A stretch of DNA of 64,000 nucleotides from Desulfovibrio piger (GTDB lineage: Bacteria > Desulfobacterota > Desulfovibrionia > Desulfovibrionales > Desulfovibrionaceae), in assembly GCF_951793255.1 (NCBI RefSeq), contig NZ_OX636706.1, positions 1,835,001 through 1,899,000 of the forward strand, read 5' to 3'. The notes under the pieces were generated by a model, which worked only from the letters and a program-made list of their open reading frames with translations, made no database searches and was not told where the DNA came from. Made by a program: the position numbers and the translations under genes. Shown here in pieces: positions 22,740 to 32,490 of this stretch. Position 1 is the first letter of the stretch. Every line of letters begins with the position of its first letter.

Positions 22740-25700
22740 TTAGGCGTGTTTTTTCAGTAGACGGGCCAGTCTGGCGGCGATGGCATCCACGCTGCCGGGA
22801 TCATGGAGCAGGTTCCAGTGGTCGGCATCCACGGCCAGCTCCTCGAAGCCCGATCCCGCCAGTCCGCGCCAGTAGGCCGTGCGGGCGTCGTCCTCTTCCA
22901 TGCTGTTGCTGCGGACGTAGAGCACGGGCAGGCCTTCCAGGGGCTGCGGCGCATAGGAGCGCAGGGCCCTGAGGTTGGCGTCGATGATCTCCATGACCCG
23001 TCCGGCCATTTCCAGGTCGTCCTTTTCCACGGCAAGCTGTCCGCTGCTGCGCAGGGCCTCGGCCAGGACGCGGGCCCGTGCGGGGGCGTCCAGTGCGGCC
23101 AGGTCCCCTTCGCTCATGCCCAGGGCCGCAAGGGCCTTTTGGGGCGCGGGGGCCACCAGCCCGAGCAGGGCGGCAGGATCATGGGCGCGGCTGTCATAGA
23201 GGTTGTCCCAGGCGGGCTTTGAAGGCGGATCGAGCAGGACCAGCGGCAGCAGGTGTTCCCCCTGGCCGCCGGCCAGCAGACGGCGGGCCGTTTCCCAGGC
23301 CAGGAAGGCCCCCATGGACCATCCGCCCAGCAGCAGGGGCCGCGGGAGCCCCTCCACGGCCTCCAGGGCCGCGGTGACCATGTCCGGGAAGGCGGTACGC
23401 AGGGGACCACCATCAAGACCGGCGCTCTGGAGGGCATGGAAGGAGACCTCTCCGAGCTTGGCGGCCAGCGGGGCATAGGCGTTCACGAGGCCTTCCACGG
23501 GATGCATCATGCACACGGTCGCGGGGCCGTCAGCGTCATGCAGGCAGACCAGTTCGCCGGCAGAGGCACCCGGCTTGTGGTCCACGAGGGCGGCCTGTGC
23601 GGCCACGGTGGGGGCCTGCAGCAGGTCACGCAGGGTCAGACGGCAACCGAACTCCCGCTCCAGCTGCCGGAGCAGCTGGAAAGCGGAGAGGGAGTCCCCA
23701 CCGCTCAGGAAGAAGCTGTCCGTCACGCCCACGTCGTCCACCCTGAGGACGTTTTTCCAGATGGCGGCCACGGCCTGTTCCGTCCTGGTCCGGGCGGTGA
23801 CGCCCGTACGGGGGCGCTGCCGTACGGCACCGCCTGACAGGCGTTTCCTGTCCACCTTGCCGTTGCGGGTCAGGGGCATCCTGTCCAGCAGCGTCCACGA
23901 GACGGGGATCATCCAGGCAGGCAGGTGCCCGCGCAGATGGTCTTCCAGAGGACGGGGCGTGAAGCGTGCCACGGACGACGGGCCTTCGCTGAGGATGACC
24001 TCCAGCCCCAGACGGCTTTCCAGGGAAGCGGGGGGCATCAGGAAGGACGGCCGGGAAAGGCCCGCCTCCGTCAGCGCCTTCGTCCACAGTTCACGGGTCA
24101 GCAGCGGCTGCTCGGGACGGAATTCCTCGTCCCGGGCGCTGTCGAAGCCCTGCTGGAGCCCCATGCTCAGGTCGAAGGGCAGCTGGAAGACGGTCTCCTC
24201 CTGCATGAGCAGGACCCCGGACGGCTTGAGCAGGCCCGCCAGGTACTTCAGGCTCCGCCTGATGTCTGCCGCGTCATGCAGGACATTGCCCGCAAGGATG
24301 AGGTCATAGCCATGCGGCTCGAAGCCCATGAGGCGGGGATCCTCATCAAGGTCCAGCAGACGGTAGTTGACGAAGGGATAACCGGCGAACTCCTCGCGGG
24401 CCCTGTTCAGGAAGAAGGGGGAGATATCCGTGAAGTCATAGGTCACGCCGTCGTCCGGCAGGCCGGGCAGGACGAAGCGCGTCACGGTGCCGTAGCCGCC
24501 GCCGACTTCGAGGATGCGGAAACCGTTCCCGGAAGCCGCCGCCAGCCCGGTCACCAGATCCGCCGTCAGCCGGTTGCTGGCGCCGAAGATCTTCTGATAG
24601 AAGCCGGGCACTTCCGCGGACGTGTAGAATTCCGCCGAGTGCACGTCTTCCCTGAGGATGGCGGGGAGCTCGCGCACGGTGCGGGCCAGCAGGGCCATCT
24701 CCTGCGGGCTGTAGCCCAGTTCTCCGGCCCTGTCGGCGCAGAAGGCCAGGCAGGCTTCCCTGTCGGGAGCCGTGCCGCGACGCTGCCATACGCCGTCCCC
24801 GTCCCTGTCCGCGAGGCCCAGATCGTGCAGGGCCTTCACGGCCCGCGCCAGCCAGCGCCCGTAGCGGGGACTGATGCCGCTGTCGTGCAGGAAGGTCTCC
24901 GTGTCACGGTAGCCGTGCCCGAAAAAGCCGAGCTCTTCCAGGGCCGCGGTGACGGCAGCCGCATAGAGTTCCTTCATCTTGTCCCAGACAGGCAGGAAGC
25001 GTTCCTCGTCAAGGCCTTCCCGGCCGTCCGTCCGGAGCGGGAGCCCGTCCTCCAGACGGCTTGCGGCGCGTTCTTCCCGCACGATCTCGCCCCGGTGTCC
25101 GGGATCGGCTTCCACATAGGCTGCCAGCGACAGCTCGCCTTCCGCGCCCTTGTGGAGCAGGACGGCCGCATTGTTCACCGCAGGATGGGCCTTGAGCACG
25201 GATTCGATCTCGCCCGGTTCCACGCGGTAGCCGTGGATCTTCACCTGCTCGTCCTTGCGGCCGAGGAATTCGAGGGTGCCGTCGTCGTGGTAGCGTGCCG
25301 TGTCTCCCGTGCGGTAGAGACGGGGATGCCCGTCCCCGGCCGGCAGGAAGGCTCCGGCCGTCTTTTCGGGATCGTTCCAGTAACCGAGGGCCAGGCCGTC
25401 TCCGCTGATGTAAAGGTCTCCGGCGACCCAGTCGGGACGCGGCTGGAGGCGGTCATCAAGGACGGCGAAGGCCTGGTTGGCCAGCGGTCTTCCGTAAGGC
25501 ACGGATGCCCAGCGGGCATCGTCCGGGCCCGTCTCGTGGAAGTTGGACCAGATGGAGGCCTCGGTGGCGCCGCCCATGGCCATGACCCGGATGCCCGGGA
25601 CGAGCTGCTTCAGGCGCGGCGGCAGGGATTGCGGGATCCAGTCGCCGCTGAAGATGGCCAGGCGGAGGGGCAGGGGCTGTCCTTCCCCTTCGGCCGCGGC

Positions 25701-28700
25701 ATCCGCCAGCAGCTGGCCGAGGGCCGGGACGGAGTTCCACAGGCTGACCCGGTGCTCATGCAGCAGGCGGACCCAGGCCTGGGGCTGCAGGCTCTCTTCC
25801 TCGTCCGGGATGACGACGGCGCCGCCGGCTGCCAGCAGGCCGAAGATGTCGTACACGGAAAGGTCGAACGACAGACGGGCGAGGGCGAGGATGCGGTCCC
25901 CGGCATCCACGCCGTACCGCCGGTTGACGTCAAGGATGGTGTTCATGGCCGCCCTGTGGGAGATCATGACCCCCTTGGGCGTCCCCGTGGAGCCCGAGGT
26001 ATAGATGATGTAGGCAAGATCGTCGGGGGCGATATCCACCTGCGGCGGGAGCTCGTCCTCGCCCGCTTCGGCCAGCAGGTCTGCCGCCACGAGGCGGATG
26101 CCTTCAGGCAGGGGCGCGGCGTCCGAACGGCCCACGATGACACGCACGCCGGCATCGGCCAGGATGGTGGCGATACGGGCATCGGGCTGGCCGGTGTCCA
26201 GCGGCAGATAGGCGGCCCCGGCGCGCTGGATGCCCAGGACGGCCACGACCTGTTCCCAGCCTCTGGGCAGAAGGACGGCGACCCGGTCGCCATGCCGTAC
26301 CCCGGCCGCGTCCAGTTCCCGGGCCAGGGAGCGGCTCAGGCGTTCGGTCTCGCCGTAGGAGAGGGTCCTGTCCGCACTGATGACGGCGGTGGCATCAGGC
26401 CGGGACCCCGCCATGCGCAGGAAGGGGGCGAACATGGGCTCGCCGGGCATGTCCAGGGCCGTGTCGTTGACCGCCGCGCGTACGGCAAGCTGCGATGCCG
26501 GGAGGCGTACCGGCACGGCATCGCCCCAGGCCGCATCGTCACGGGAGAGGCGGCGCAGGGCCTCGGCGTAGGCTTCGAACATGGCATCGATCATCCCGTC
26601 AGGGAAGAGATCGCGTACATAGTCGAAGACGATGCGCAGCTCGCCGTCCACTTCGAACAGCTGATGGTCGAGCCAGACCTGCGGGGTCTGGGAGATGCTG
26701 TAGACCTCGTGCCCCATCTGCCCGAGGGCAAAGGTGCCGGAAGAGGATTCCATGGACAGGGCGCTGGTGAAGATCACGGGCATGATGCCCGCCGCCGTGC
26801 CGCGTCTGCGGCCCAGTTCGCGCAGGACGCGGATGCCGCTGAAGGAACGGTGTTCCATGTCGTCCCACAGGCGGCTCCACAGCCGTCCAGCCCGGGTCTC
26901 GAAGCTCCCGCCCTGCGTCAGGTCCACCGCCAGGAGGCTGTTGGAGGTGAATTCGCCGACCAGGGCATTGACCTGACGATGCAGGGGCAGGCGGTTGAAC
27001 AGGGTCAGATTGATGCAGAAGCGCTTTTCTTCGCTCCAGCACCCCAGGACTTCGGCGAAGGTCGCCAGGGCCACGGCCGTGGGGGCCAGGCCGCGGGCGT
27101 CGCCGCGCTGTTTGATGCGCTGCCATGTCTCCTTGTCGAGGGTCGTCATCCTGCGGCTGAAGACGGGGCGGTCGATGGCGGCAGGGCTGGTGGCCAGCGG
27201 CAGCCGCGGCGCGGCGGGCAGGTCATCCAGACGGGCGAGCCAGTAGTCGCGGTCCCTGGCATAGATCCCGGTGGCCCGGTAGCGTTCCTCGGCCAGACGG
27301 TAGTCCCGGAAGGTGATGTCCAGCACAGGGAGCTTGTCCTCCTGGCCATTGTAGATGAGCGAGAGCTCGGCGAGCATCTGGCTGATGCCGTGGAAATCGC
27401 TCAGGATAAGGTCGAAGCTGAGGTGGATGCGCAAGGCATCATCGGGCAGCAGGGAAACCTCCACCCGGAAGTTGGGCCAGCGGCCCACGTCCAGGACTTC
27501 GTGGGACATCTCCATGCGGATGCGCTCGAAGTGGGCCGCGGCTTCCTCCGGAGAGCTCTGGCGCAGGTCATGCCGCCGGATGGTGTAATGCGGGACTTTC
27601 TCCAGCACCTGCTGGCGTTCGCCGTCGAGGATGATCGTACGCAGCATGGGCTGGCGGAGGATGAGACGGTTCCAGGCCTCTTCATAGCGGTCGGCGTCCA
27701 GGCCTTGGGCCTGGGCTTCGAAGTAGAAGTGGCAGCTGACGCCGCCGAGGGCCAGGCCGGACTGGTCGCGGCCTATCCAGTAGGCCTGCTGCATGTCCGA
27801 GAGAGGGAAGGGCTCGAAAGCCTCTTCCGGCGCGGGGACGAGCAGGGCCGAAAGGCCGGCGCCTTCCTCCTTCGTGGCGGGGGTGCCGGACTGCACGGCC
27901 GGTGCCGTTTCCTCTTCGCCGGAGGCCGGGCCGAGGTCACGGGCGAACCTGGCCGCCATGGCCTGCACCGTGGGCGTGGCGGAGACTTCGTGCGGCGCGA
28001 TGCGGATCTTCAGATCCCGGCTGATACGCTGGAACAGGTCGAGGCTGATGAGCGAATCCATGCCCAGGCTGGTCAGGTTGACATCCTCGGGGATGGCATC
28101 CTCTTCGAGGCGCAGGAAACCGGCGATCTCTTTCTTGAGATAGGCGCGCAACCGTTCTTCCCTTCCGCTCATGGGAAGGGCGCGCAGTTCCGCGGCAAGC
28201 CTGCTGTTGCCCGCGGTCTCGGCCGGGCGGGCGGCAGCGGCGGCGGGGCTGTGCCGGAGCTCTTCGTACATGGCGGCGCCGGCAGTGGCCTGCAGGATGG
28301 GCAGCATCCGGTTCCAGTCCATGCGGGTGACGACCTTGCTCCCCTCGCCGGACGCCATGAGCCTGTCGAGGACGGCAAGTCCTGTGGCCGTATCGAAGCC
28401 CTCTACGCCCTGCTGGCGGATGCGGTCGAGGATGCCCAGGCGCACCACGGTCCCCAGCTCGCCCCAGGCTCCCCAGTTGATGCTGAGGCCGGGGAGGAAG
28501 TCAGCGCGGCGGGCAGCCACAAGGGCGTCCATGAACGTGTTGGCGGCCACGTGGTTGGCCTGGCCGTGCGTACCGAAGACCGAGGCGATGGAGGAGAAGA
28601 CCACGAAGTGGTCGAGCGCCAGATCGCGTGTCAGTTCATGCAGGAACCAGCTGCCGTCCACCTTGGGGGAGAGGACGGTATTGAAGCGGGCCCAGTCGAG

Positions 28701-31700
28701 ACGGGACAGGGGCGCGTCGTCCAGCAGGCCGGCCAGATGGAAGACGCCCGCCAGCGGCATGGGAGAGGGCAGCAGATGCGTGCCGAACGCCTCGGCCAGG
28801 GCGGCCCTGTCCGTCACGTCCACTTGCAGGAGGCGGACATCGCATCCTGTGGCGGCGATCTTTTCCACCGCGGCCGCGCCGGCGGAACCGGCCTCAGGCA
28901 GGCGGCGTCCCAGCAGCCATACCTGTCCGGCACCGCGGGCAGCCAGGTGGGCGGCCAGCGCCAGGCCCAGGTCGCTCAGGCCACCAGTGACGAGATAGGC
29001 CGCCTCCCGGCGGATGCCTTCGTGCCTGGGGGCAAAGTCGTTGCGTACGACGACCTTGCCGATATGGCGTCCTTCGAGCATGTAGCGGAAGGCGTCCCTG
29101 GCGGCATCCATGGTGAAGACGCGCCGGGCTATGGGGGTGTAGTGCCCGGCGGCAAAACCTTCCATGACGGCGGCGAAGATGCCGCGCATCTGCGCCTCGT
29201 CCTCCTTGCCCAGTTTTTCAAGGTCGACGATGTGGTATTCGATATCGTCACGGATGGCCGCCACCTGTGCGGGCGTGCGCAGATCGGTCTTGCCGATCTC
29301 GATGAAACGGCCGCCTTCCGTCAGGCAGCGCATGCTGCTGTCGGCCAGCTCGCCGGTAAGGAAGTTGAGAACCACGTGCACGCCCTGTCCGCCCGTGGCC
29401 TTGAGGATCCGGGATTCGAAGGCCGTGGAGCGCGAGGAGAAGACGTGCTCTATACCCATGGAGCGCAGCAGGGCGCGTTTGCGCTCCGTGCCCGCCGTGG
29501 CAAGGATGATCGCGCCGCGTGCCCTGGCGATCTGGATGGCGGCAAGGCCCACGCCCCCTGTGGCCGAGTGCAGCAACACCCGTTCGCCGGGCTGGAGGCG
29601 TGCCGCATGGACGAGCGCCTGCCAGGCGGTCATGAAGACGGTGGGGATCACCGCAGCGTCGGTGAACGGCATGCCTTCCGGTATGGAGGCCGCAAAGGCT
29701 TCCCGGGCATAGACGTGGGAAGCGAAGGGGCCGTACACGGTGGTGAAGACCCGGTCGCCGGGGCTGAAGCGGGTCACGCCTTCACCAACGGCGGAGACCG
29801 TGCCCGCGCAGTCGAACACCAGGGTCCTGATCTTGTCGGCCACGCCCATGGCTACCATGACGTTCTGGAAGTTCATGCCGTAGGCTTCGGCCGCGATCTC
29901 GATCTCGCCGGGCCCGGGAAGGCGCCGCTGCAGCGGGGCGACCCGGATGTTCTCGATGCCCGCGCCGCCGAGATCCAGATGGTAGGCCTGCGTTTCGGGA
30001 CGGGCCAGCGGGGCGTTGCGCACCTGGCGGGCGGCAGGCAGGCCGCGTACCAGACGGGGGGCCAGCAGGCTGCCGCCGCGCAGGGCCAGCTTGTCTTCCT
30101 TGTATCCGCGGGCGGTCAGCAGGCCGCACAGGGTGGAAAGCTGGGCCTCGGGAGCGGCCACGGGGTCCATGTCGATGATGACCGGCGCGATGTTGCCCAG
30201 TTCGTTGGCCACGGATTTTTCCAGGCCCCAGAGCAGGCTTTGCGCGGGGACGGGCTGATCCGAAGCGCGGGCGGCCTGTGCCTGGCAGGTCAGCACGGCC
30301 AGGCGCACGGACGGGCCGTCCTCCTGTGCCGCCAGAGCCTGGGCCAGATGCAGGAAGGCCTGGGCCGTATGGTTCTTGAAGGGAGCTTCGCCGCCGCTGC
30401 CCAGGAAGTCGGTCTCGTAGCAGTCCAGGCCCCAGAGGAACACGACGCCCCGGGGCGTGCCGCCCTGCCGCCAGTCGCGGATCAGGCGGGCGAAGGCGTC
30501 GGCATCGCCGGGATCGACGGCAGCCATGCCGTCAGGATGTCCCGTACCGGCGCAGGCCGCGAGCATGGCCGTAGCGCCCTGCTGTTCCAGCGAACGGGCG
30601 AGGGCACGGGCAAAATCCGTATCGCGACCGGCCAGGATGAGCCAGTGCCCGGCAGCGTCCCCGGCTTCCGGCATCAGGGCCTGGCGCCAGACCACGTCAT
30701 AGCACAGGTCGGTATGCTGCCGCTGCCCGGCCTTGAGCAGTTCCAGCGTCTCCTTGTTGGTACGGCGCATGGTAAGGTTGACGATCTCGCAAACGGGCTC
30801 GCCTTCGGGGGTGAAGATGGTGAAACTGGCAGAGAACATCTCCTGCCGGAAGCTGTCGCCTTCCTTCATGACGGCCCGGCACCAGACCGTTTCGGGCGCA
30901 CGCCCGTGGAAGATGACTTTTTCCACGCTGAACGGCATGAAACCGTCGCCCGTGAGGTCATCCTCGGTGGCGGCAAGAGCGGCGACCATGCTTTGCAGGC
31001 AACTGTCGAGCAGGGCCGGGTGGATGATGAAACCGCCTTTTTTGCCGCGTTCGGCGCTGTCCAGGGCCACTTCGGCCACAGCTCCGCCCCGGGTGCGCCA
31101 CAGGCGCCGCAGGCTGCGGAAGGCCGGACCGTACTGCACGGCCCCGTAGGCATCGAATTTTTCGTAAAAGGCCTGTACGTCCACCTCGTCGCAACCTTCA
31201 CGCAGGCGGTCCAGGTCGACGTTTTCGGCAGAGCGCTCGTGGGCGGGGGCGAGCTGGCCGGAGACATGCTGGTGCCATTCCCCCTGTCCTTGCCCGGCGC
31301 CCCGGCTGAAGATCTCGAAATCGGCCCCGTTTTCCGTGGGAGAGACAAGGACCTGTACGGTGCGTTCGCCTTCGTCGAGCATGAGGGCCTCGCGCAGCAC
31401 CACATTCTCGAGCCGGATACGGTCCGTACCGAAATGATCCATGCCCGCGGCGGCGGCCAGGTCGAAATGCGCCGTGCCCGGAACGACCACGATGTCGAAA
31501 ACGCGGTGCTGGGCCAGGAAGGGTTGCAGGGTACCGCTCACCGCCGCCGTATACTGGCTCACGGCCAGGGGGGAGGAGAGGCGCCGTCCCAGCAGGATAT
31601 GGCCCGTGTCGTCTCCGTCCGGTGCGTCCGTCCGGGCGGGCGCGATCCCGGTACTGAAGGCCTGGCGGCTGCCGTTGCCGTTGCGGGCGATGATGACATG

Positions 31701-32477
31701 TTCGTCAAGGTCGCCGTCGGCGGGGGCAGGGTAGCAGGCCGTCCTGTCGAATCCTTCCGTGTCCAGCAGGCGGGTCCAGCCCTCGGCGGTCAGGAAGGGA
31801 TTGTCGCCGCGCAGTTCCCCGTCACGCAATTTGTCGAGCAGGCAGCCGAAGGATATCTCGAAGCCCATGGCCGGCCGGGGCAGGGTGATCTCCCGCAGGA
31901 GGAGCAGGCCGTCCGCGGCCAGCACGGCGCTGATGTGGCGCAGGGCGGCGGTCAGGTCGGCAGTGGCGTGCAGGACATTGGCGCAGACGACGATATCGAA
32001 CTCGTCGGCATGGAAGCCCTGAAGGAACGGGTCGCGGCTGATGTCCAGCGTGGCATATTCCACGAAGGGGAAGGCGGCGAAGCGGTCCCGGGCCCGGGCC
32101 GTGAACAGGGGGGAGACGTCCGTATAGACATAACGGGTGCGTCCTGCGGGCAGGACGGGCAGCAGGGCCGAGGTCGTCCCGCCCGTGCCGGCGCCGATCT
32201 CCAGGATGGAGAGGGCGCGGTCCATGGGCAGGGCATCGGCAAGGGCCTTCAGGCTCCTGGCCATGATCCCGTTATAATAACGGCTTTGCGGGGTATCCTG
32301 GTAGATGCTCTCCACGGCGTCAGGATTGCCGCCGGGGAACATGACCTGTCTGGGATCCTTGCGGCCTCCCAGTATCTCGCGGAAATTCTCGCCGCAGCGT
32401 TTCATGAACGAGAGCAGCGGGATGTTGTCCAGGACAAGGTCCTGACGTTTTTCATGGCATCCTTGTGGCATGGTCAT
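22740..32477 (-). CDS. Hybrid PKS-NRPS, terminal megasynthase: MT(C-part)-DH-psiKR-ER-KR-ACP-Cy-A(MT)-PCP-TE
   Basis: A 3245-residue protein. Approximate domains: C-methyltransferase with LEIGAGTGGTTS at 90 (1-265); DH (300-590), with His in LAQHRVFDIVVVP but Asp where the motif has Gly, and LLDSCLQ; structural KR half (595-815); ER with GGVGLAAIQIA (835-1145); KR (1155-1400) with altered GGLSDLG and GQANHVAAN, where His replaces Tyr; ACP Ser in LGMDSL (1473); Cy with FDLILSDFHG (1555-2000); A (2030-2880), pocket D-L-Y-N-I-S-M-I-W-K, cysteine-like; a methyltransferase (LEVGGGYGTVTRF) inserted at about 2475-2835; PCP Ser (2928); TE with GGWSMGA and His near 3219. It completes the PKS module begun in the preceding gene, adds and cyclises Cys, and releases the product. 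ATG 32471 is a start with better SD spacing. Confidence 0.9.
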   Translation of the reverse strand: MTMPQGCHEKRQDLVLDNIPLLSFMKRCGENFREILGGRKDPRQVMFPGGNPDAVESIYQDTPQSRYYNGIMARSLKALADALPMDRALSILEIGAGTGGTTSALLPVLPAGRTRYVYTDVSPLFTARARDRFAAFPFVEYATLDISRDPFLQGFHADEFDIVVCANVLHATADLTAALRHISAVLAADGLLLLREITLPRPAMGFEISFGCLLDKLRDGELRGDNPFLTAEGWTRLLDTEGFDRTACYPAPADGDLDEHVIIARNGNGSRQAFSTGIAPARTDAPDGDDTGHILLGRRLSSPLAVSQYTAAVSGTLQPFLAQHRVFDIVVVPGTAHFDLAAAAGMDHFGTDRIRLENVVLREALMLDEGERTVQVLVSPTENGADFEIFSRGAGQGQGEWHQHVSGQLAPAHERSAENVDLDRLREGCDEVDVQAFYEKFDAYGAVQYGPAFRSLRRLWRTRGGAVAEVALDSAERGKKGGFIIHPALLDSCLQSMVAALAATEDDLTGDGFMPFSVEKVIFHGRAPETVWCRAVMKEGDSFRQEMFSASFTIFTPEGEPVCEIVNLTMRRTNKETLELLKAGQRQHTDLCYDVVWRQALMPEAGDAAGHWLILAGRDTDFARALARSLEQQGATAMLAACAGTGHPDGMAAVDPGDADAFARLIRDWRQGGTPRGVVFLWGLDCYETDFLGSGGEAPFKNHTAQAFLHLAQALAAQEDGPSVRLAVLTCQAQAARASDQPVPAQSLLWGLEKSVANELGNIAPVIIDMDPVAAPEAQLSTLCGLLTARGYKEDKLALRGGSLLAPRLVRGLPAARQVRNAPLARPETQAYHLDLGGAGIENIRVAPLQRRLPGPGEIEIAAEAYGMNFQNVMVAMGVADKIRTLVFDCAGTVSAVGEGVTRFSPGDRVFTTVYGPFASHVYAREAFAASIPEGMPFTDAAVIPTVFMTAWQALVHAARLQPGERVLLHSATGGVGLAAIQIARARGAIILATAGTERKRALLRSMGIEHVFSSRSTAFESRILKATGGQGVHVVLNFLTGELADSSMRCLTEGGRFIEIGKTDLRTPAQVAAIRDDIEYHIVDLEKLGKEDEAQMRGIFAAVMEGFAAGHYTPIARRVFTMDAARDAFRYMLEGRHIGKVVVRNDFAPRHEGIRREAAYLVTGGLSDLGLALAAHLAARGAGQVWLLGRRLPEAGSAGAAAVEKIAATGCDVRLLQVDVTDRAALAEAFGTHLLPSPMPLAGVFHLAGLLDDAPLSRLDWARFNTVLSPKVDGSWFLHELTRDLALDHFVVFSSIASVFGTHGQANHVAANTFMDALVAARRADFLPGLSINWGAWGELGTVVRLGILDRIRQQGVEGFDTATGLAVLDRLMASGEGSKVVTRMDWNRMLPILQATAGAAMYEELRHSPAAAAARPAETAGNSRLAAELRALPMSGREERLRAYLKKEIAGFLRLEEDAIPEDVNLTSLGMDSLISLDLFQRISRDLKIRIAPHEVSATPTVQAMAARFARDLGPASGEEETAPAVQSGTPATKEEGAGLSALLVPAPEEAFEPFPLSDMQQAYWIGRDQSGLALGGVSCHFYFEAQAQGLDADRYEEAWNRLILRQPMLRTIILDGERQQVLEKVPHYTIRRHDLRQSSPEEAAAHFERIRMEMSHEVLDVGRWPNFRVEVSLLPDDALRIHLSFDLILSDFHGISQMLAELSLIYNGQEDKLPVLDITFRDYRLAEERYRATGIYARDRDYWLARLDDLPAAPRLPLATSPAAIDRPVFSRRMTTLDKETWQRIKQRGDARGLAPTAVALATFAEVLGCWSEEKRFCINLTLFNRLPLHRQVNALVGEFTSNSLLAVDLTQGGSFETRAGRLWSRLWDDMEHRSFSGIRVLRELGRRRGTAAGIMPVIFTSALSMESSSGTFALGQMGHEVYSISQTPQVWLDHQLFEVDGELRIVFDYVRDLFPDGMIDAMFEAYAEALRRLSRDDAAWGDAVPVRLPASQLAVRAAVNDTALDMPGEPMFAPFLRMAGSRPDATAVISADRTLSYGETERLSRSLARELDAAGVRHGDRVAVLLPRGWEQVVAVLGIQRAGAAYLPLDTGQPDARIATILADAGVRVIVGRSDAAPLPEGIRLVAADLLAEAGEDELPPQVDIAPDDLAYIIYTSGSTGTPKGVMISHRAAMNTILDVNRRYGVDAGDRILALARLSFDLSVYDIFGLLAAGGAVVIPDEEESLQPQAWVRLLHEHRVSLWNSVPALGQLLADAAAEGEGQPLPLRLAIFSGDWIPQSLPPRLKQLVPGIRVMAMGGATEASIWSNFHETGPDDARWASVPYGRPLANQAFAVLDDRLQPRPDWVAGDLYISGDGLALGYWNDPEKTAGAFLPAGDGHPRLYRTGDTARYHDDGTLEFLGRKDEQVKIHGYRVEPGEIESVLKAHPAVNNAAVLLHKGAEGELSLAAYVEADPGHRGEIVREERAASRLEDGLPLRTDGREGLDEERFLPVWDKMKELYAAAVTAALEELGFFGHGYRDTETFLHDSGISPRYGRWLARAVKALHDLGLADRDGDGVWQRRGTAPDREACLAFCADRAGELGYSPQEMALLARTVRELPAILREDVHSAEFYTSAEVPGFYQKIFGASNRLTADLVTGLAAASGNGFRILEVGGGYGTVTRFVLPGLPDDGVTYDFTDISPFFLNRAREEFAGYPFVNYRLLDLDEDPRLMGFEPHGYDLILAGNVLHDAADIRRSLKYLAGLLKPSGVLLMQEETVFQLPFDLSMGLQQGFDSARDEEFRPEQPLLTRELWTKALTEAGLSRPSFLMPPASLESRLGLEVILSEGPSSVARFTPRPLEDHLRGHLPAWMIPVSWTLLDRMPLTRNGKVDRKRLSGGAVRQRPRTGVTARTRTEQAVAAIWKNVLRVDDVGVTDSFFLSGGDSLSAFQLLRQLEREFGCRLTLRDLLQAPTVAAQAALVDHKPGASAGELVCLHDADGPATVCMMHPVEGLVNAYAPLAAKLGEVSFHALQSAGLDGGPLRTAFPDMVTAALEAVEGLPRPLLLGGWSMGAFLAWETARRLLAGGQGEHLLPLVLLDPPSKPAWDNLYDSRAHDPAALLGLVAPAPQKALAALGMSEGDLAALDAPARARVLAEALRSSGQLAVEKDDLEMAGRVMEIIDANLRALRSYAPQPLEGLPVLYVRSNSMEEDDARTAYWRGLAGSGFEELAVDADHWNLLHDPGSVDAIAARLARLLKKHA

Positions 32478-32490
32478 TTCTCCATGTTTC

